A stretch of 64,000 nucleotides of DNA from Blastococcus sp. TML/M2B. Lineage in GTDB: Bacteria; Actinomycetota; Actinomycetes; Mycobacteriales; Geodermatophilaceae. Both the position numbers and the translations under genes were made by a program. Shown in pieces: positions 1 to 10,406 of the stretch (its first letter is position 1; the number at the start of each line of letters is the position of its first letter). Under the pieces are notes generated by a model that was given only the letters and a program-made list of their open reading frames with translations, was not told the DNA's origin and searched no databases. The stretch is from positions 1,364,001 through 1,428,000 of the forward strand of contig NZ_JAENZZ010000002.1 of NCBI RefSeq assembly GCF_016612865.1. The letters run 5' to 3'.

Positions 1-474
1 GACCGCCGCGGCGAAGCCGGTCGGGTCCACCTCGATGCCGTCCTCCACCTCGACGACGAAGCGCTTCAGCGGCCCGGAGCCGTACACCTCGGAGGTGCCG
101 TCGACGACCGACACGGAACCGGCGCCCTGCTCGACGTAGGGGGCGGCGTCGGTGGCGGGCGGCGGGAGCTCGCTCGGTTCGGCATCGCCCTCCGCGGGCC
201 CGTCCGGGACGGGCACCGGGTCCGGCGACGGTGCCGACGCCGCCGGCGGGGTGCTGGTGCTGCTCGTGGGGGCCGTACCGGCGCTCTCCGGGGCGCCGAG
301 GGCCAGGTCCACCAGGGCGATCAGGGTGGCCAGCGTCAGGAACGGGATGGCGTAGGCGCGCCAGCCGTACCGGCGGGCGAAGCCGCGCAGCGGCCCCTCG
401 TGCCGGGTGGTGCGGCGGGCCCGTACCGGGTCCGGCGCGGCGACCAGAGGGCCGGCGCTGCGGCGTCCCGTCAC
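1..474 (-). CDS. DUF3152-type membrane-anchored protein, 3' end outside window
   Basis: The frame stays open from a GTG at 474 through the left edge, giving 158 N-terminal residues. A GGGGAGGT ribosome site lies just upstream of the GTG. Basic residues precede one hydrophobic segment (about residues 38-58), followed by a Pro/Ser/Thr-rich linker to about residue 115 and the start of a globular domain. This layout and its place beside the hydrolase, TetR and DUF3107 genes match the Rv3207c-like DUF3152 family of extracytoplasmic proteins with a protease-like fold. The conserved domain itself is outside the window, so the family call rests on the N-terminus and synteny. Confidence 0.6.
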   Translation of the reverse strand, partial: MTGRRSAGPLVAAPDPVRARRTTRHEGPLRGFARRYGWRAYAIPFLTLATLIALVDLALGAPESAGTAPTSSTSTPPAASAPSPDPVPVPDGPAEGDAEPSELPPPATDAAPYVEQGAGSVSVVDGTSEVYGSGPLKRFVVEVEDGIEVDPTGFAAAV

Positions 475-575
475 TGCTGACCTCCCCGGCTGCTCGACCC
501 GACGTCCCGGGCCAGGGTCTCACGCTCGGTGGCGTGTCGGCCGCAGCCGGGAACACCGGTCCGCGACGGGCCGGG

Positions 576-1607
576 TCAGCCGGCCGGCAGGGCCTCGAGC
601 ATGCCCAGGACGGCGCGGGCGGTGGGTTCGGGGGCCTCGAGCATCGCCACGTGGCCGACGCCCTCGAGCACCCGCAGGTGGGCGCCGGGGACGGCGGCCG
701 CGAGCCGCGGGGCGAGCGCCGGATCGACCAGCCGGTCGCGGTCGCCCCAGACCACCAGGACGGGCATCCGCAGGGACCGGGCCTGCCGCCAGGCGTTGGC
801 GCGCCCGATCCGCAGGTAGGAGGTGATCAGGCCCCGCATGTTCCCGGCCAGCGCGCGATCGGCCCACGGCTGCTCGGCCCGGACGCGCATCTCCTCCACG
901 GCCTGCTCGACCCGCTCCCTCGGCACCCGGTCCGGCCGGCCGAAGCACATGCGGATCATCGCCCGCACGTTCTGCTCCGGGGTGATCCCGGCCAGCCGGC
1001 GCTCGGCCAGCGAGACGGCACCGGGCAGCAGCAGGAGCAGCAGCGCCTTGCTGAACGCCGGCGGCACCCGGTACACCGGCATCGCCGGCGAGATCAGCGT
1101 CAGCGAGCCCACGAGGTCGGGCCGCCGCGCGGCGACGAGCAGGCTGACCAGGCCGCCGAGGGAGTTGCCCAGCAGGTGCACCGGGCGCCCCTGCGCCTCC
1201 CCGGACTGCCGCCGCACGTGCTCGAGGAGCTCGACGACGGTGCGCACGTGGCCGCGGATGGAGTAGCGGCCCCGCGACGGCGGGTTCGAGTGCCCGAACC
1301 CCGGCAGGTCGACCGCCCAGCCGTCGACCCGGACGGCGAGCAGCGCGGCCAGGTCGGTCCAGTTGGTCGAGGCCCCGCCCAGCCCGTGCACGTACACGGC
1401 GCGCTCGCGCGGGGCGCCGTCCCGGTTCCCGTCGACCGGTCCGGTCCACGGGGTGCACCGGACGAACACCTCGCCGCCGTCCAGGGACAGCTGCTCCCCG
1501 GGCCACGGGGGCAGCAGGGTGCCCAGCGCGGGGAGGGCGGTGGCGGAGTCGGGCGCGTCCCCGGTGGACGGCACGTCGCCGGCGTCGGGCCTGGTCATCT
1601 CGGGCAT
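576..1607 (-). CDS. alpha/beta-fold hydrolase
   Basis: A 343-residue alpha/beta hydrolase. The oxyanion-hole motif VHGLGG is at residues 73-78, the nucleophile elbow GNSLGG has Ser149, the likely acid lies in WGDRDRLVDP near residue 285, and the catalytic His is in GVGHVAMLEAP near residue 312, so the triad is complete. The substrate cannot be read from sequence. A longer open frame continues upstream to 1892, but it would overlap the divergent TetR gene; ATG 1607 (or ATG 1598) leaves a 71-bp divergent promoter region. It lies between the DUF3152 and TetR genes, an order resembling mycobacteria. Confidence 0.85.
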   Translation of the reverse strand: MPEMTRPDAGDVPSTGDAPDSATALPALGTLLPPWPGEQLSLDGGEVFVRCTPWTGPVDGNRDGAPRERAVYVHGLGGASTNWTDLAALLAVRVDGWAVDLPGFGHSNPPSRGRYSIRGHVRTVVELLEHVRRQSGEAQGRPVHLLGNSLGGLVSLLVAARRPDLVGSLTLISPAMPVYRVPPAFSKALLLLLLPGAVSLAERRLAGITPEQNVRAMIRMCFGRPDRVPRERVEQAVEEMRVRAEQPWADRALAGNMRGLITSYLRIGRANAWRQARSLRMPVLVVWGDRDRLVDPALAPRLAAAVPGAHLRVLEGVGHVAMLEAPEPTARAVLGMLEALPAG

Positions 1608-1678
1608 CGCACCGACGGTAATCCCGCCGCGGCCGCCCGCGGTGGGGGGACGCGGGCCGCCGGTAGCATCCCGGTGCC

Positions 1679-2326
1679 ATGCAGCCCCCACGCCCCGCTC
1701 CCGCCGCCAACCGGCGCACCGCGCGCCTCCCGCGCGGCGCCCGGCGGATCCAGCTGCTGCGGGCGGCGCAGGACGTGTTCGTCGCCCAGGGCTTCCACGC
1801 CGCCGCGATGGACGACATCGCCGACCGCGCGGGCGTGAGCAAGCCGGTGCTCTACCAGCACTTCCCGGGCAAGCGGGACCTCTACCTGGCACTGCTGGAG
1901 GAGCAGGTCTCCGAGCTCGCGGACCGCGTCGCCGAGGCCATGGGCCGCACCGACGACAACCGGGCCCGGGTGGACGCCGCCGTCGGCGCCTACTTCGACT
2001 TCATCGACGCCGAGGGCGAGGCCTTCCGCCTGGTGTTCGAGTCCGACCTGCGCAACGACGCCGACGTGCGGGCGATCGTCGACCGCGGGACCGGCGCCTG
2101 CGTCGAGGCGATCGCCGAGGTCATCGCCGCCGACACCGGGGCCGACGCCGAGCGCGCGCTGCTGCTCGCCTCCGGGCTGACCGGGGCCGCCGAGGCCAGC
2201 GCCCGCTGGTGGCTGCCGCGCAAGGGCACGGTGTCGCGCGACGAGGCCGTGGCCCTCATGTCGGCGCTGGCGTGGCGCGGCATCTCCGGTTTCCCGCGCG
2301 TCGACGGCGGCCTCCCGCTCGTCTGA
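1679..2326 (+). CDS. TetR/AcrR-family transcriptional regulator
   Basis: This 215-residue protein has the N-terminal TetR helix-turn-helix at about residues 22-68, with a typical recognition helix in GVSKPVLYQHFPGK. The C-terminal ligand and dimer domain is all-helical with no recognisable effector site. It is the positional counterpart of mycobacterial Rv3208, upstream of the DUF3107 gene. The short gap to the divergent hydrolase at 1607 could hold shared operators, but I see no clear palindrome there. Confidence 0.9.
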   Translation: MQPPRPAPAANRRTARLPRGARRIQLLRAAQDVFVAQGFHAAAMDDIADRAGVSKPVLYQHFPGKRDLYLALLEEQVSELADRVAEAMGRTDDNRARVDAAVGAYFDFIDAEGEAFRLVFESDLRNDADVRAIVDRGTGACVEAIAEVIAADTGADAERALLLASGLTGAAEASARWWLPRKGTVSRDEAVALMSALAWRGISGFPRVDGGLPLV

Positions 2327-2377
2327 CGTTCGCTGTCGGCGCACCGGCTCCGGCCGCCCGCTGCCCGCCCCCTGGAC

Positions 2378-2383
2378 TAGCGT
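2378..2383 (+). promoter_or_regulatory. candidate -10 element TAGCGT for DUF3107 gene
   Basis: TAGCGT lies 37 bases before the GTG of the DUF3107 gene and upstream of its ribosome site. The same hexamer precedes several other genes here (11131, 51873 and, on the minus strand, 30983-30988). No convincing -35 is visible. Confidence 0.35.
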
Positions 2384-2420
2384 TGACCCCAGTCGCGCGA
2401 ACCGAGGAGGCATCGCCCAC

Positions 2421-2663
2421 GTGGAAGTCAAGATCGGCGTCCAGCACTCCCCCCGGGAGCTGGTCATCGACAGCCCCAAGACCCCTGACGAGATCGCTGC
2501 GGAGGTGTCGGCAGCCATGTCCGGCACCACCAAGGACGGCCTGCTGACGCTCGTCGACGAGCGGGGTCGGCGCGTCGTCGTCCCGGTCGACCGCATCGCC
2601 TACGTCGAGATCGCGCAGGCCGACCAGCGGCGGGTCGGATTCATCGCGGGCAGCACGGCCTAA
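2421..2663 (+). CDS. DUF3107 family small protein
   Basis: An 80-residue acidic protein starting at GTG 2421 behind a GAGGAGG ribosome site. It matches the DUF3107 family (Rv3208A/TB9.4) in size, in its opening EVKIGVQ and in its place after the TetR gene. The family's biochemical role is not established to my knowledge. A strong hairpin terminator follows 15 bases after the stop, so it is probably a one-gene unit. Confidence 0.88.
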   Translation: MEVKIGVQHSPRELVIDSPKTPDEIAAEVSAAMSGTTKDGLLTLVDERGRRVVVPVDRIAYVEIAQADQRRVGFIAGSTA

Positions 2664-2677
2664 GAGCCTGCCCGATC

Positions 2678-2717
2678 AGAAGGGGGCGCCTCCGCCGCGG
2701 CGGAGCCGCCCCCTTCT
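2678..2717 (+). terminator. hairpin terminator after DUF3107 gene
   Basis: AGAAGGGGGCG pairs with CGCCCCCTTCT around a GC-rich loop. It lies just after the DUF3107 stop and before the convergent ferritin-like gene, so it could work in both directions. Confidence 0.75.
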
Positions 2718-2848
2718 GCGTGGTCGTGCCGAGTGGGGCCCGGAGGGTCCCGCGCAGGCGCGACGGACGCGCTCAGCTCAGCCGGAGGACGGCTCGTGGC
2801 CGCGGTGTCGGCCGGAGGCCGACCATGTCATCGCGGGAGCGCCCTTCT

Positions 2849-3499
2849 TCATGGGTTGAGGCCGAGGGACGTCATGCGTTCGGTGTGGGCGCTGGTGATC
2901 CGCTCGATGAGCCGGGCGACGCCGGCCAGGTCGCCGGTGCCGGTGATGATCAGGTCGGCCAGTCCGTCGTGCTCGGCGATGACCGCCTGCGACCGGCTGA
3001 TCGCCTCGCCGACGAGCCGCCGTCCCCAGAGCGCCAGCCGGCCGGCCAGCCGCCGGTCGGCGGCGATGGCCGCGCGCACCTCGCGGACGGCGAAGTCGGC
3101 GTGCCCGGTGTCGTCGAGCACCTCCAGCACGAGCAGCCGGTCGGCCTCGGGCAGGAAGGCCGCGATCTCGCGGTAGAAGTCGGCGGCCAGCCCGTCGCCG
3201 ACGTAGGCCTTGACCAGGCCCTCCAGCCAGGTGCTGGGCTGGGTGCTCTCGTGGAAGGTGTCCAGGGCCGAGGCGAACGGCGCCATCGCGGCGGCCGGGT
3301 CGGCGCCGAGCTCCACGAGCCGCTCGGTGAGCCGCACGTGGTGGGCGATCTCCGCGGCCGCCATGCGGGCCAGCGCGGCGCGCCCGTCGAGGGTGGGCGC
3401 CAGCCGGGCGTCCTCGGCGAGCCGGTCGAAGGCGGTCAGCTCCGCATAGGCGAGCACCCCCAGCAGGTCGACGACGGCGCCGGGTCCGGGCTGGCTCAC
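2849..3499 (-). CDS. ferritin-like fold protein (Rv3210c / MiaE-like)
   Basis: A 216-residue, almost wholly helical protein. GTG 3499 is chosen because GGAG sits at the right distance and the longer frame to 3574 adds only a Pro-rich extension. Helices contain E/H pairs such as AEIAHH and DDTGHAD, as expected for a di-iron ferritin-like four-helix bundle. Family members are annotated as ferritin-like or as relatives of the tRNA hydroxylase MiaE; no substrate can be assigned. It faces away from the RNA helicase gene, as Rv3210c does from rhlE. Confidence 0.75.
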   Translation of the reverse strand: MSQPGPGAVVDLLGVLAYAELTAFDRLAEDARLAPTLDGRAALARMAAAEIAHHVRLTERLVELGADPAAAMAPFASALDTFHESTQPSTWLEGLVKAYVGDGLAADFYREIAAFLPEADRLLVLEVLDDTGHADFAVREVRAAIAADRRLAGRLALWGRRLVGEAISRSQAVIAEHDGLADLIITGTGDLAGVARLIERITSAHTERMTSLGLNP

Positions 3500-3836
3500 A
3501 CGGGTCTCCTGGGGGCTAGGGGGCGGGGAGCGGGCGCGCGGTGCGGCCGGCCCCGGAGGAGTGGGGCGGGCCACATCGTGCGTGCGGCGCGCAGAGGCTA
3601 ACCGGTCCCCGCGCTACCATGGGCCCTGGTGGACCGCACGGGCCACCGTGCACACGTGCGCTGACGACCGTCGGACGACGCCCCCAGGGGCCGTCTCCCG
3701 GGCAGGTCCCGCAGGGACGCCCGGTCATGCTGGCCGCGTCGGCGCTGGAACCCATCCCGCGACAACCGACCCCGGGACCGGTCCGACGCTGCGAGCGGCG
3801 AGGACCTCTCCCCCCAGCAGACCAGAGGCGAGACCG
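3500..3836 (+). promoter_or_regulatory. long leader/intergenic region upstream of the DEAD-box helicase
   Basis: This 337-bp gap between two divergent genes holds no recognisable protein gene. An open frame on the plus strand (ATG 3619 to TGA 3840, 73 codons) ends exactly at the proposed CTG start of the helicase in a CTGA overlap and could be a leader peptide; its composition is not convincingly protein-like. TACCAT at 3615-3620 is a possible -10. Long leaders are common for stress-induced RNA helicase genes. Confidence 0.4.
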
Positions 3837-5536
<1,700 letters not shown>

Positions 5537-5537
<1 letters not shown>

Positions 5538-6667
5538 TGCGGTGGTCGCCGGCCCGCCCGCCCCTGCGCGTGTGGGTGTGGCTCGCGGCCACCCTGGCCC
5601 TCGTCGTCGTCGCCGCCCTGCTGTGGCGCGGCTCGGACGCGGCGGCCACCGAGAGCACCACCGCGGCACCGGCCGACGTCCCCTCGGGGGCGCCGGCCGG
5701 CGCCGTCTCCCCCGCCTGGTCGGTCGAGAGCGCGCCGCTGCCCGCCGACGTCGTCGAGGCGGCGCGGGTCGTCGTCGGCACCCCGACCGGGGTGCGGGCG
5801 CTGGACCCGCTGACCGGCGAGGAGGCCTGGCACTACACCCGGGACAACGCCCGGCTGTGCGGGCTCACCGTCACCGACGGCGTCGCGGTCGCGGTGTTCC
5901 GCACCGAGCAGCGCTGCGACGAGGCGGTCGGGCTGGACGCCGGCACGGGGGTGCGGTCCTGGACGCGCAACCTCGACCTGCGCGGTGACGCCGTCCTGAC
6001 CTCGACGGCGCAGATCGTGCTGGCCGCCAGCCCCACCGGCGTCCTCACGTTCGACCCGGTGGGCAACAACGTCCGCTGGCGGGCCGGCGCGCCCGGGGGC
6101 TGCGAGTGGCTCTCCGCCGCGGCCGGCAGCGCGGGGGTCGCCGTGCTGCAGCGCTGCGCCGGCGGCGACGCCGTCCAGCTGCGCCTCTACGACGGCTTCG
6201 CGGGCAGCGAGCACTGGACCGTCGACGTGCCGGCGGCCGAGGACGCCGACGTCGCGCTGCTCGGCGCCGACGGGCTGCTCGGCGTGCGCGTGGACGGCGA
6301 GGTGCGGCTGTTCGCCCAGGAGGACGGCAGGCAGCGGGCCACCGTGCCGGTCGCCGGCGACGACGCCGCGCAGACGTCGGCCGCGGGTCTCGTGCTCGTG
6401 CGCGCCGGCGGCACCGTGTCGGCGTTCGACCCGGCGGGTGGCCTCCCGCGCTGGACCGCGCCGGCCGAGGGGCTGCCCACCCCGACCGCGGCCGGGGTGC
6501 CCGAGGTGGTGCTGCCGACCGCGGGGGGGTTCGTGGTGCGGAACGCGCTGTCCGGCGAGGAGGTGGCCCGCTGGGTCGCCGACGACGTGCCCCCCGGCGG
6601 GACGGTCGGCGTCGTCGGCCCCGTCGTCGTCCTCCGGCTGGACGACGAGGTGCGCGCCTACCGGTAA
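5537..6667 (+). CDS. membrane-anchored PQQ-like beta-propeller protein
   Basis: A 376-residue protein whose ATG overlaps the helicase stop by one base, implying translational coupling. Residues 9-28 form one transmembrane helix, followed by an Ala/Thr/Pro linker and repeating beta-propeller blades of the WxxDxxTGxxxW kind (LDPLTGEEAWHY, LDAGTGVRSW, FDPAGGLPRW). Such propellers are usually extracytoplasmic binding or scaffold domains. It corresponds in position to Rv3212. No catalytic residues are evident. Confidence 0.8.
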
Positions 6668-6709
6668 CCCCCCGTGACGGGGACCGCCCCGGCGCGGTTC
6701 ACTGGGGGC

Positions 6710-7612
6710 ATGGCCCCCGGTCCCGAGTCCGCCCCCTCCGTCGCCCCCACCGACCTGCGCCAGCTGGCCGACCACGGCGCCGCAGCCCGCAGCTTCACCG
6801 GCGGTGCCGGCCCGCTCGCCGCGCTGGACACCGGACCGGGCGCCGAGGGCACGGTCCTGATGGTCGCCGGCTACACGGGGAGCAAGGAGGACTTCGCGCC
6901 GCTGCTCGCGCCGCTGGCCGACTCCGGCTACCGCGTCGTCGCGATCGACCAGCGCGGCCAGTTCGAGTCGCCCGGCCCCGACGACCCGGCCCGCTACTCG
7001 GTGGCCGAACTCGCCGACGACGTGATCGGCGTGGCCCGCGAGCTGGCCCTGGACGCCGGCGGCCCGGTGCACCTGCTCGGCCACAGCTTCGGCGGGCTGG
7101 TCACGCGCGGCGCGGTGCTCGCCGAGCCGGGGCTGTTCCGCTCCTTCACCCTCCTCGGCTCGGGTCCGGCGCAGCTCACCGGCGGGCGGGCCGAGCTGCT
7201 CGACCACCTGGGCCCGCTGCTGGAGGCCGGCGGCGTGCAGCTGGTGCACGAGACCATGGAGCAGCTGGCGATGACCGACCCCAAGGCCCAGGCGGTGCCG
7301 GCGCCGACCCGCGAGTTCTACGCCCGCCGGTTCCTGCGCAACTCCGCTGCCGGGCTGCGCGGCATGGCCGACGCGATGCTCGCCGAGCCCGACCGGGTCG
7401 CGGAGCTGAAGGCGACCGGACTGCCGGTGCTGGTGGCCCACGGCGAGGCCGACGACGCGTGGATGCCGCACGTGCAGGCCGACATGGCGCAGCGGCTCGG
7501 CGCCCGGTACGAGGTCATCGAGGACTCGATCCACTCCCCCGCGGTGGAGAACCCGCCGCGCACCGTCGCCGTGCTGTGCGACTTCTGGTCGAGCGTGCCG
7601 GCCCGGGCGTGA
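6710..7612 (+). CDS. alpha/beta hydrolase
   Basis: A 300-residue alpha/beta hydrolase. The nucleophile elbow is GHSFGG, the acid is likely in HGEADDAWMP and the His in EDSIHSPAVENP. ATG 6710 is preferred over GTG 6674 because ACTGGGGGC precedes it at ribosome-site distance. The stop overlaps the next gene's GTG (GTGA), so the two are co-translated. Substrate unknown. Confidence 0.85.
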   Translation: MAPGPESAPSVAPTDLRQLADHGAAARSFTGGAGPLAALDTGPGAEGTVLMVAGYTGSKEDFAPLLAPLADSGYRVVAIDQRGQFESPGPDDPARYSVAELADDVIGVARELALDAGGPVHLLGHSFGGLVTRGAVLAEPGLFRSFTLLGSGPAQLTGGRAELLDHLGPLLEAGGVQLVHETMEQLAMTDPKAQAVPAPTREFYARRFLRNSAAGLRGMADAMLAEPDRVAELKATGLPVLVAHGEADDAWMPHVQADMAQRLGARYEVIEDSIHSPAVENPPRTVAVLCDFWSSVPARA

Positions 7613-8480
7613 ACCGCCTGCCGTCGCGGTCGGACTGGACCGCCGAGGAGGACCGGCTGGGCTTCTTCGGCCCGGGCAGCGTCACGTGGCGGGTGCACGC
7701 CGACCCATCGTTCTCGGTGGGCGGGCTGCGCGCGCTGCTGCTGCAGGCGCTGCACCCGGTGGCCATGGACGGCGTGGCCGGCAACTCCGTGGGCTTCACC
7801 GAGGAGCCGTGGCCGCGGCTGATCCGCACCGCCACCTACGTCGACACGCTCACCTTCGGCACCCGCACCGAGGCGGTCCGCGCGGTGGCGCGGGTGCGCG
7901 GCATCCACCGCCAGCTGGGCGGGACCGAGGCGACCACCGGCCGCACCTACCGGGTCGACGACCCGGACCTGCTGCTGTGGGTGCACTGCTGCGAGGTCGA
8001 CTCGCTGCTGTCGGTCGCACCCGGCGCGCCGGGCTGGCGCTCACCGACGACGACGCCGACCGGTACGTCGCCGAGCAGGTGACCGCCGCCGAACTGGTCG
8101 GCGCGGACCCCGCCGAGGTGCCCGCCTCGGTCGCCGAGCTGGCCGCCTACTTCGAGCGGGTGCGGCCGCAGCTGGCGGTCACCCCCGCCGCCCGGGACGC
8201 CTACCGGCTGGTCGTGCTCCCGCCCATGAAGACGTGGGTGCGCTACCTGACCCCGGCGCAGCCGGCGTGGGGCGGGCTGGCCTCGCTGGCCGTCGCGCTG
8301 CTGCCCGTGTGGGCGCGGCGGATGTACTCGCTGCCCGGCCTCGGGCTCACCGACGCCGCGGCGACCCCCGCGCTCCGCGCCTTCCGGCAGGGGCTCCTGC
8401 TGCTGCCGCAGCGGGCGCAGCGCTCACCGATCGTGTGGGCGGGTTACGAGCGGGTCGGAGCCCAGCGGCTCAGCGCCTGA
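7609..8480 (+). pseudogene. oxygenase MpaB family (DUF2236), frameshifted
   Basis: Starts at GTG 7609, overlapping the previous stop. The first 135-140 residues (with PGSVTWRVHADP, LLLQALHPVAMDGV and LLWVHCCEVDSL) match the DUF2236/MpaB heme-oxygenase family. At about 8018-8023 the frame breaks and the original frame ends at 8082; the protein continues in another frame from RRAGLALTDDDADRY to a stop at 8480. Total length is two bases over, or one base under, a whole number of codons. Either half-decayed or a sequencing error; both halves otherwise look intact. The end overlaps the convergent PHP gene by 37 bases. Confidence 0.75.
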
Positions 8481-9352
8481 ACGCTGCCGGTCAGTCGCGG
8501 AACGGCGCACTGCCGGTCCGCGGCGGCCAGCAGCGCCTCGAACTGCTCCGGGTCGGTGGTGCAGGCGGCGATCGGCGTCGTCTTGTTGGTGCCGTGGTAG
8601 TCGCTGGACCCGGTGACGAGCAGGCCGAGCTCGGCGGCCAGGCCGCGCAGGTGCCGCCGCTCCTCCTCGCTGTGGTCGGGGTGGTCGACCTCCAGCCCCA
8701 GCAGGCCGGCCGCGGCCATGGCGGCGATCGCGTCGTCGCCGACGACCCGGCCGCGCTTGGTGGCCAGGCCGTGCGCGAACACCGGCACTCCCCCGGCCGC
8801 CCGCACCAGCGCGATGCCCTGCAGGACGTCGGTGTCGGCCTTGCTCACGTAGTAGGGGCTGCGGTGGCTCAGCAGCGAGGCGAAGGCGGCGTCGACGGAC
8901 TCCACGACGCCGGCGCGCACGAGGGCGCGGGCGATGTGCGGGCGGCCGACCACGCCACCGGCGGAGGCCTCGACGATCTCGGCCCACACCACCGGGTGGC
9001 CGTCGGCGGCCAGCGCCTCGACGATCCGCTCGCCCCGGCCGAGCCGTTCGTCGCGCAGCCGCGCCCGCTCCGCGGAGAGCGCGGGTGCGTCCGGGTCGAA
9101 GAGGTAGGCCAGCAGGTGGACGCTGGTCGGCGGCTGGTCCGGGCCGAACCAGCGGCAGGACAGCTCCATGCCGGGGACGACGGTGAGCCCGGCCGGGCGG
9201 GCCTCGGCGGCAGCCGCCCAGCCGCCGGTCGTGTCGTGGTCGGTGAGCGCGACGACGTCGAGCCCCGCGGCCGCCGCGGTGCGCACCAGCTGCGCCGGGG
9301 TCTCGGTGCCGTCGGAGACCGAGGAGTGGGTGTGCAGGTCGATGCGCATCAC
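8444..9352 (-). CDS. PHP-domain metal-dependent phosphoesterase
   Basis: About 302 residues. MRIDLHTHS at the N-terminus, LTDHDTT near residue 38 and GMELSC near residue 62 are the metal-binding motifs of the PHP superfamily, and TGSSDYHG near residue 247 supplies further ligands. Related proteins act as 3',5'-nucleoside bisphosphate phosphatases or RNase AM-like enzymes; the exact substrate is not determined here. GTG 9352 and ATG 9349 are adjacent possible starts; the ATG fits the family better. It converges on the MpaB-like gene. Confidence 0.88.
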   Translation of the reverse strand: MMRIDLHTHSSVSDGTETPAQLVRTAAAAGLDVVALTDHDTTGGWAAAAEARPAGLTVVPGMELSCRWFGPDQPPTSVHLLAYLFDPDAPALSAERARLRDERLGRGERIVEALAADGHPVVWAEIVEASAGGVVGRPHIARALVRAGVVESVDAAFASLLSHRSPYYVSKADTDVLQGIALVRAAGGVPVFAHGLATKRGRVVGDDAIAAMAAAGLLGLEVDHPDHSEEERRHLRGLAAELGLLVTGSSDYHGTNKTTPIAACTTDPEQFEALLAAADRQCAVPRLTGSVQALSRWAPTRS

Positions 9353-9398
9353 GCACCACCCTGCCGTACCGGCGGCCGGGGCACGCGGCGGAGCGCCC

Positions 9399-10025
9399 TC
9401 ACTCCGGGGGCGTCAGCGGCGGGATGGGCTCGGTGTCGTGCCGCCGGGCGGGCGCGACCGGCGGCCGCTCGCCGTCCGGGTTGCCCTCGTCGTCGCCGGC
9501 CGCCGCCCCGCCCCAGTCGGCGCTGAACAGCAGGCCGCTCACCTCCCGGTAGACGTGCTTGGCGTCCGGCATGAAGGTGATGTGCCGCAGCGCCTGGTCC
9601 TGCCCGGCGGACTCGAACCGGAAGCTGCCGTACCCGAGGATCTGCCCGAAGAAGGTCTCCTCCCAGGTCAGGTCGGTGATCCGGCGCAGCGGCAGGAGCG
9701 TGACGGTGCGGACGATGACGCCCGAGGTCAGCAGCACCCGCCGCCGGGTGACGATGAAGTGCCGCATCCACCACTCGCCGACGCGCAGCGCGTAGTAGCC
9801 GAGGGCACCGAGCAGCACGACGAGCCCGGCCACGCTGGTCACCGCGTTGTCCGGGTCGAGCAGGAACAGCCAGCAGCCGAGGACGAACACCGGCAGGAAG
9901 CGCACCGTGGGCTCGACGAGCACGGCCCAGTGGCGCCGGGTGGCCAGGACGACGTTCTCGCCGGGGAGCAGGTACTTGTCGGCGTCCTTGCCCGCTCGGG
10001 TCGGGAGGACCGGCGACTCGGTCAC
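9399..10025 (-). CDS. PH-domain membrane protein (bPH/DUF304-like)
   Basis: A 208-residue protein with two close hydrophobic helices (about residues 38-80) followed by a bacterial PH-like domain containing HFIVTRRRVLLTSG and LPLRRITDLTWEE, typical of DUF304/bPH2 proteins. The C-terminal 40 residues are Pro- and charge-rich. The start, GTG 10025, is part of a 17-bp tandem repeat that also carries three further GTG codons upstream. It follows the small membrane protein gene on the same strand. Confidence 0.82.
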   Translation of the reverse strand: MTESPVLPTRAGKDADKYLLPGENVVLATRRHWAVLVEPTVRFLPVFVLGCWLFLLDPDNAVTSVAGLVVLLGALGYYALRVGEWWMRHFIVTRRRVLLTSGVIVRTVTLLPLRRITDLTWEETFFGQILGYGSFRFESAGQDQALRHITFMPDAKHVYREVSGLLFSADWGGAAAGDDEGNPDGERPPVAPARRHDTEPIPPLTPPE

Positions 10026-10076
10026 GGGTGCCTCGCGGTCACGGGTGCCTCGGGGTCACGGGTGCCTCGCAGTCAC
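10021..10076 (-). repeat. 17-bp tandem repeat over the PH-protein start site
   Basis: Three full copies (10021-10037, 10038-10054, 10055-10071) and a partial fourth. Read on the minus strand, each copy holds GCGAGG or CCGAGG followed by CACCC and GTGAC. Each upstream GTG opens a six-residue frame (Val-Thr-Ala/Pro-Arg-His-Pro) whose TGA overlaps the next GTG as GTGA. The last GTG (10025) is the PH-protein start. Confidence 0.85.
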
Positions 10077-10083
10077 GGCCGGC

Positions 10084-10242
10084 TCAGGTGAGCGAGCCGA
10101 CGAACTCGGAGAGGGACGTCGCGGCGTCCCCGAGCGCCGTGCCGGCGTTGCGGACCATCTCCGCGGACCCTTCCGGGTTCTGGATGACGTACCAGACCAC
10201 GAAGGCGACCAGGAGCCAGGTGAGGACCTTCTTCAGGTTCAC
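10084..10242 (-). CDS. small single-span membrane protein
   Basis: A 52-residue protein starting at GTG 10242 behind a perfect GGGAGGT site. It has a short Lys-containing N-terminus, one transmembrane helix (VLTWLLVAFVVWYVI), then an amphipathic helical tail ending in EFVGSLT. I do not recognise a named family, although actinobacteria have similar small genes. It precedes the PH-domain membrane protein on the same strand, so the two may work together at the membrane. Confidence 0.7.
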   Translation of the reverse strand: MNLKKVLTWLLVAFVVWYVIQNPEGSAEMVRNAGTALGDAATSLSEFVGSLT

Positions 10243-10406
10243 CGCCACCTCCCGAGGGGGCTCGAACGGGCAGGCCGGAGGGAGCACCGGTCTGCGTGGG
10301 AAGACCCGCCGGAGATGCGGCGGACGCGTTCGTCCCATGGGTAACACAGACCTCAGGGGCACCGGCCGCGACGCGCCGATCATGAACCGAGGCGGACCGG
10401 TCCGGG

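Noticed and set aside
8018..8082. Programmed frameshift in the MpaB-like gene
   Set aside because: No slippery heptamer or obvious downstream stimulatory structure is seen, and similar breaks in unrelated genes point to errors.
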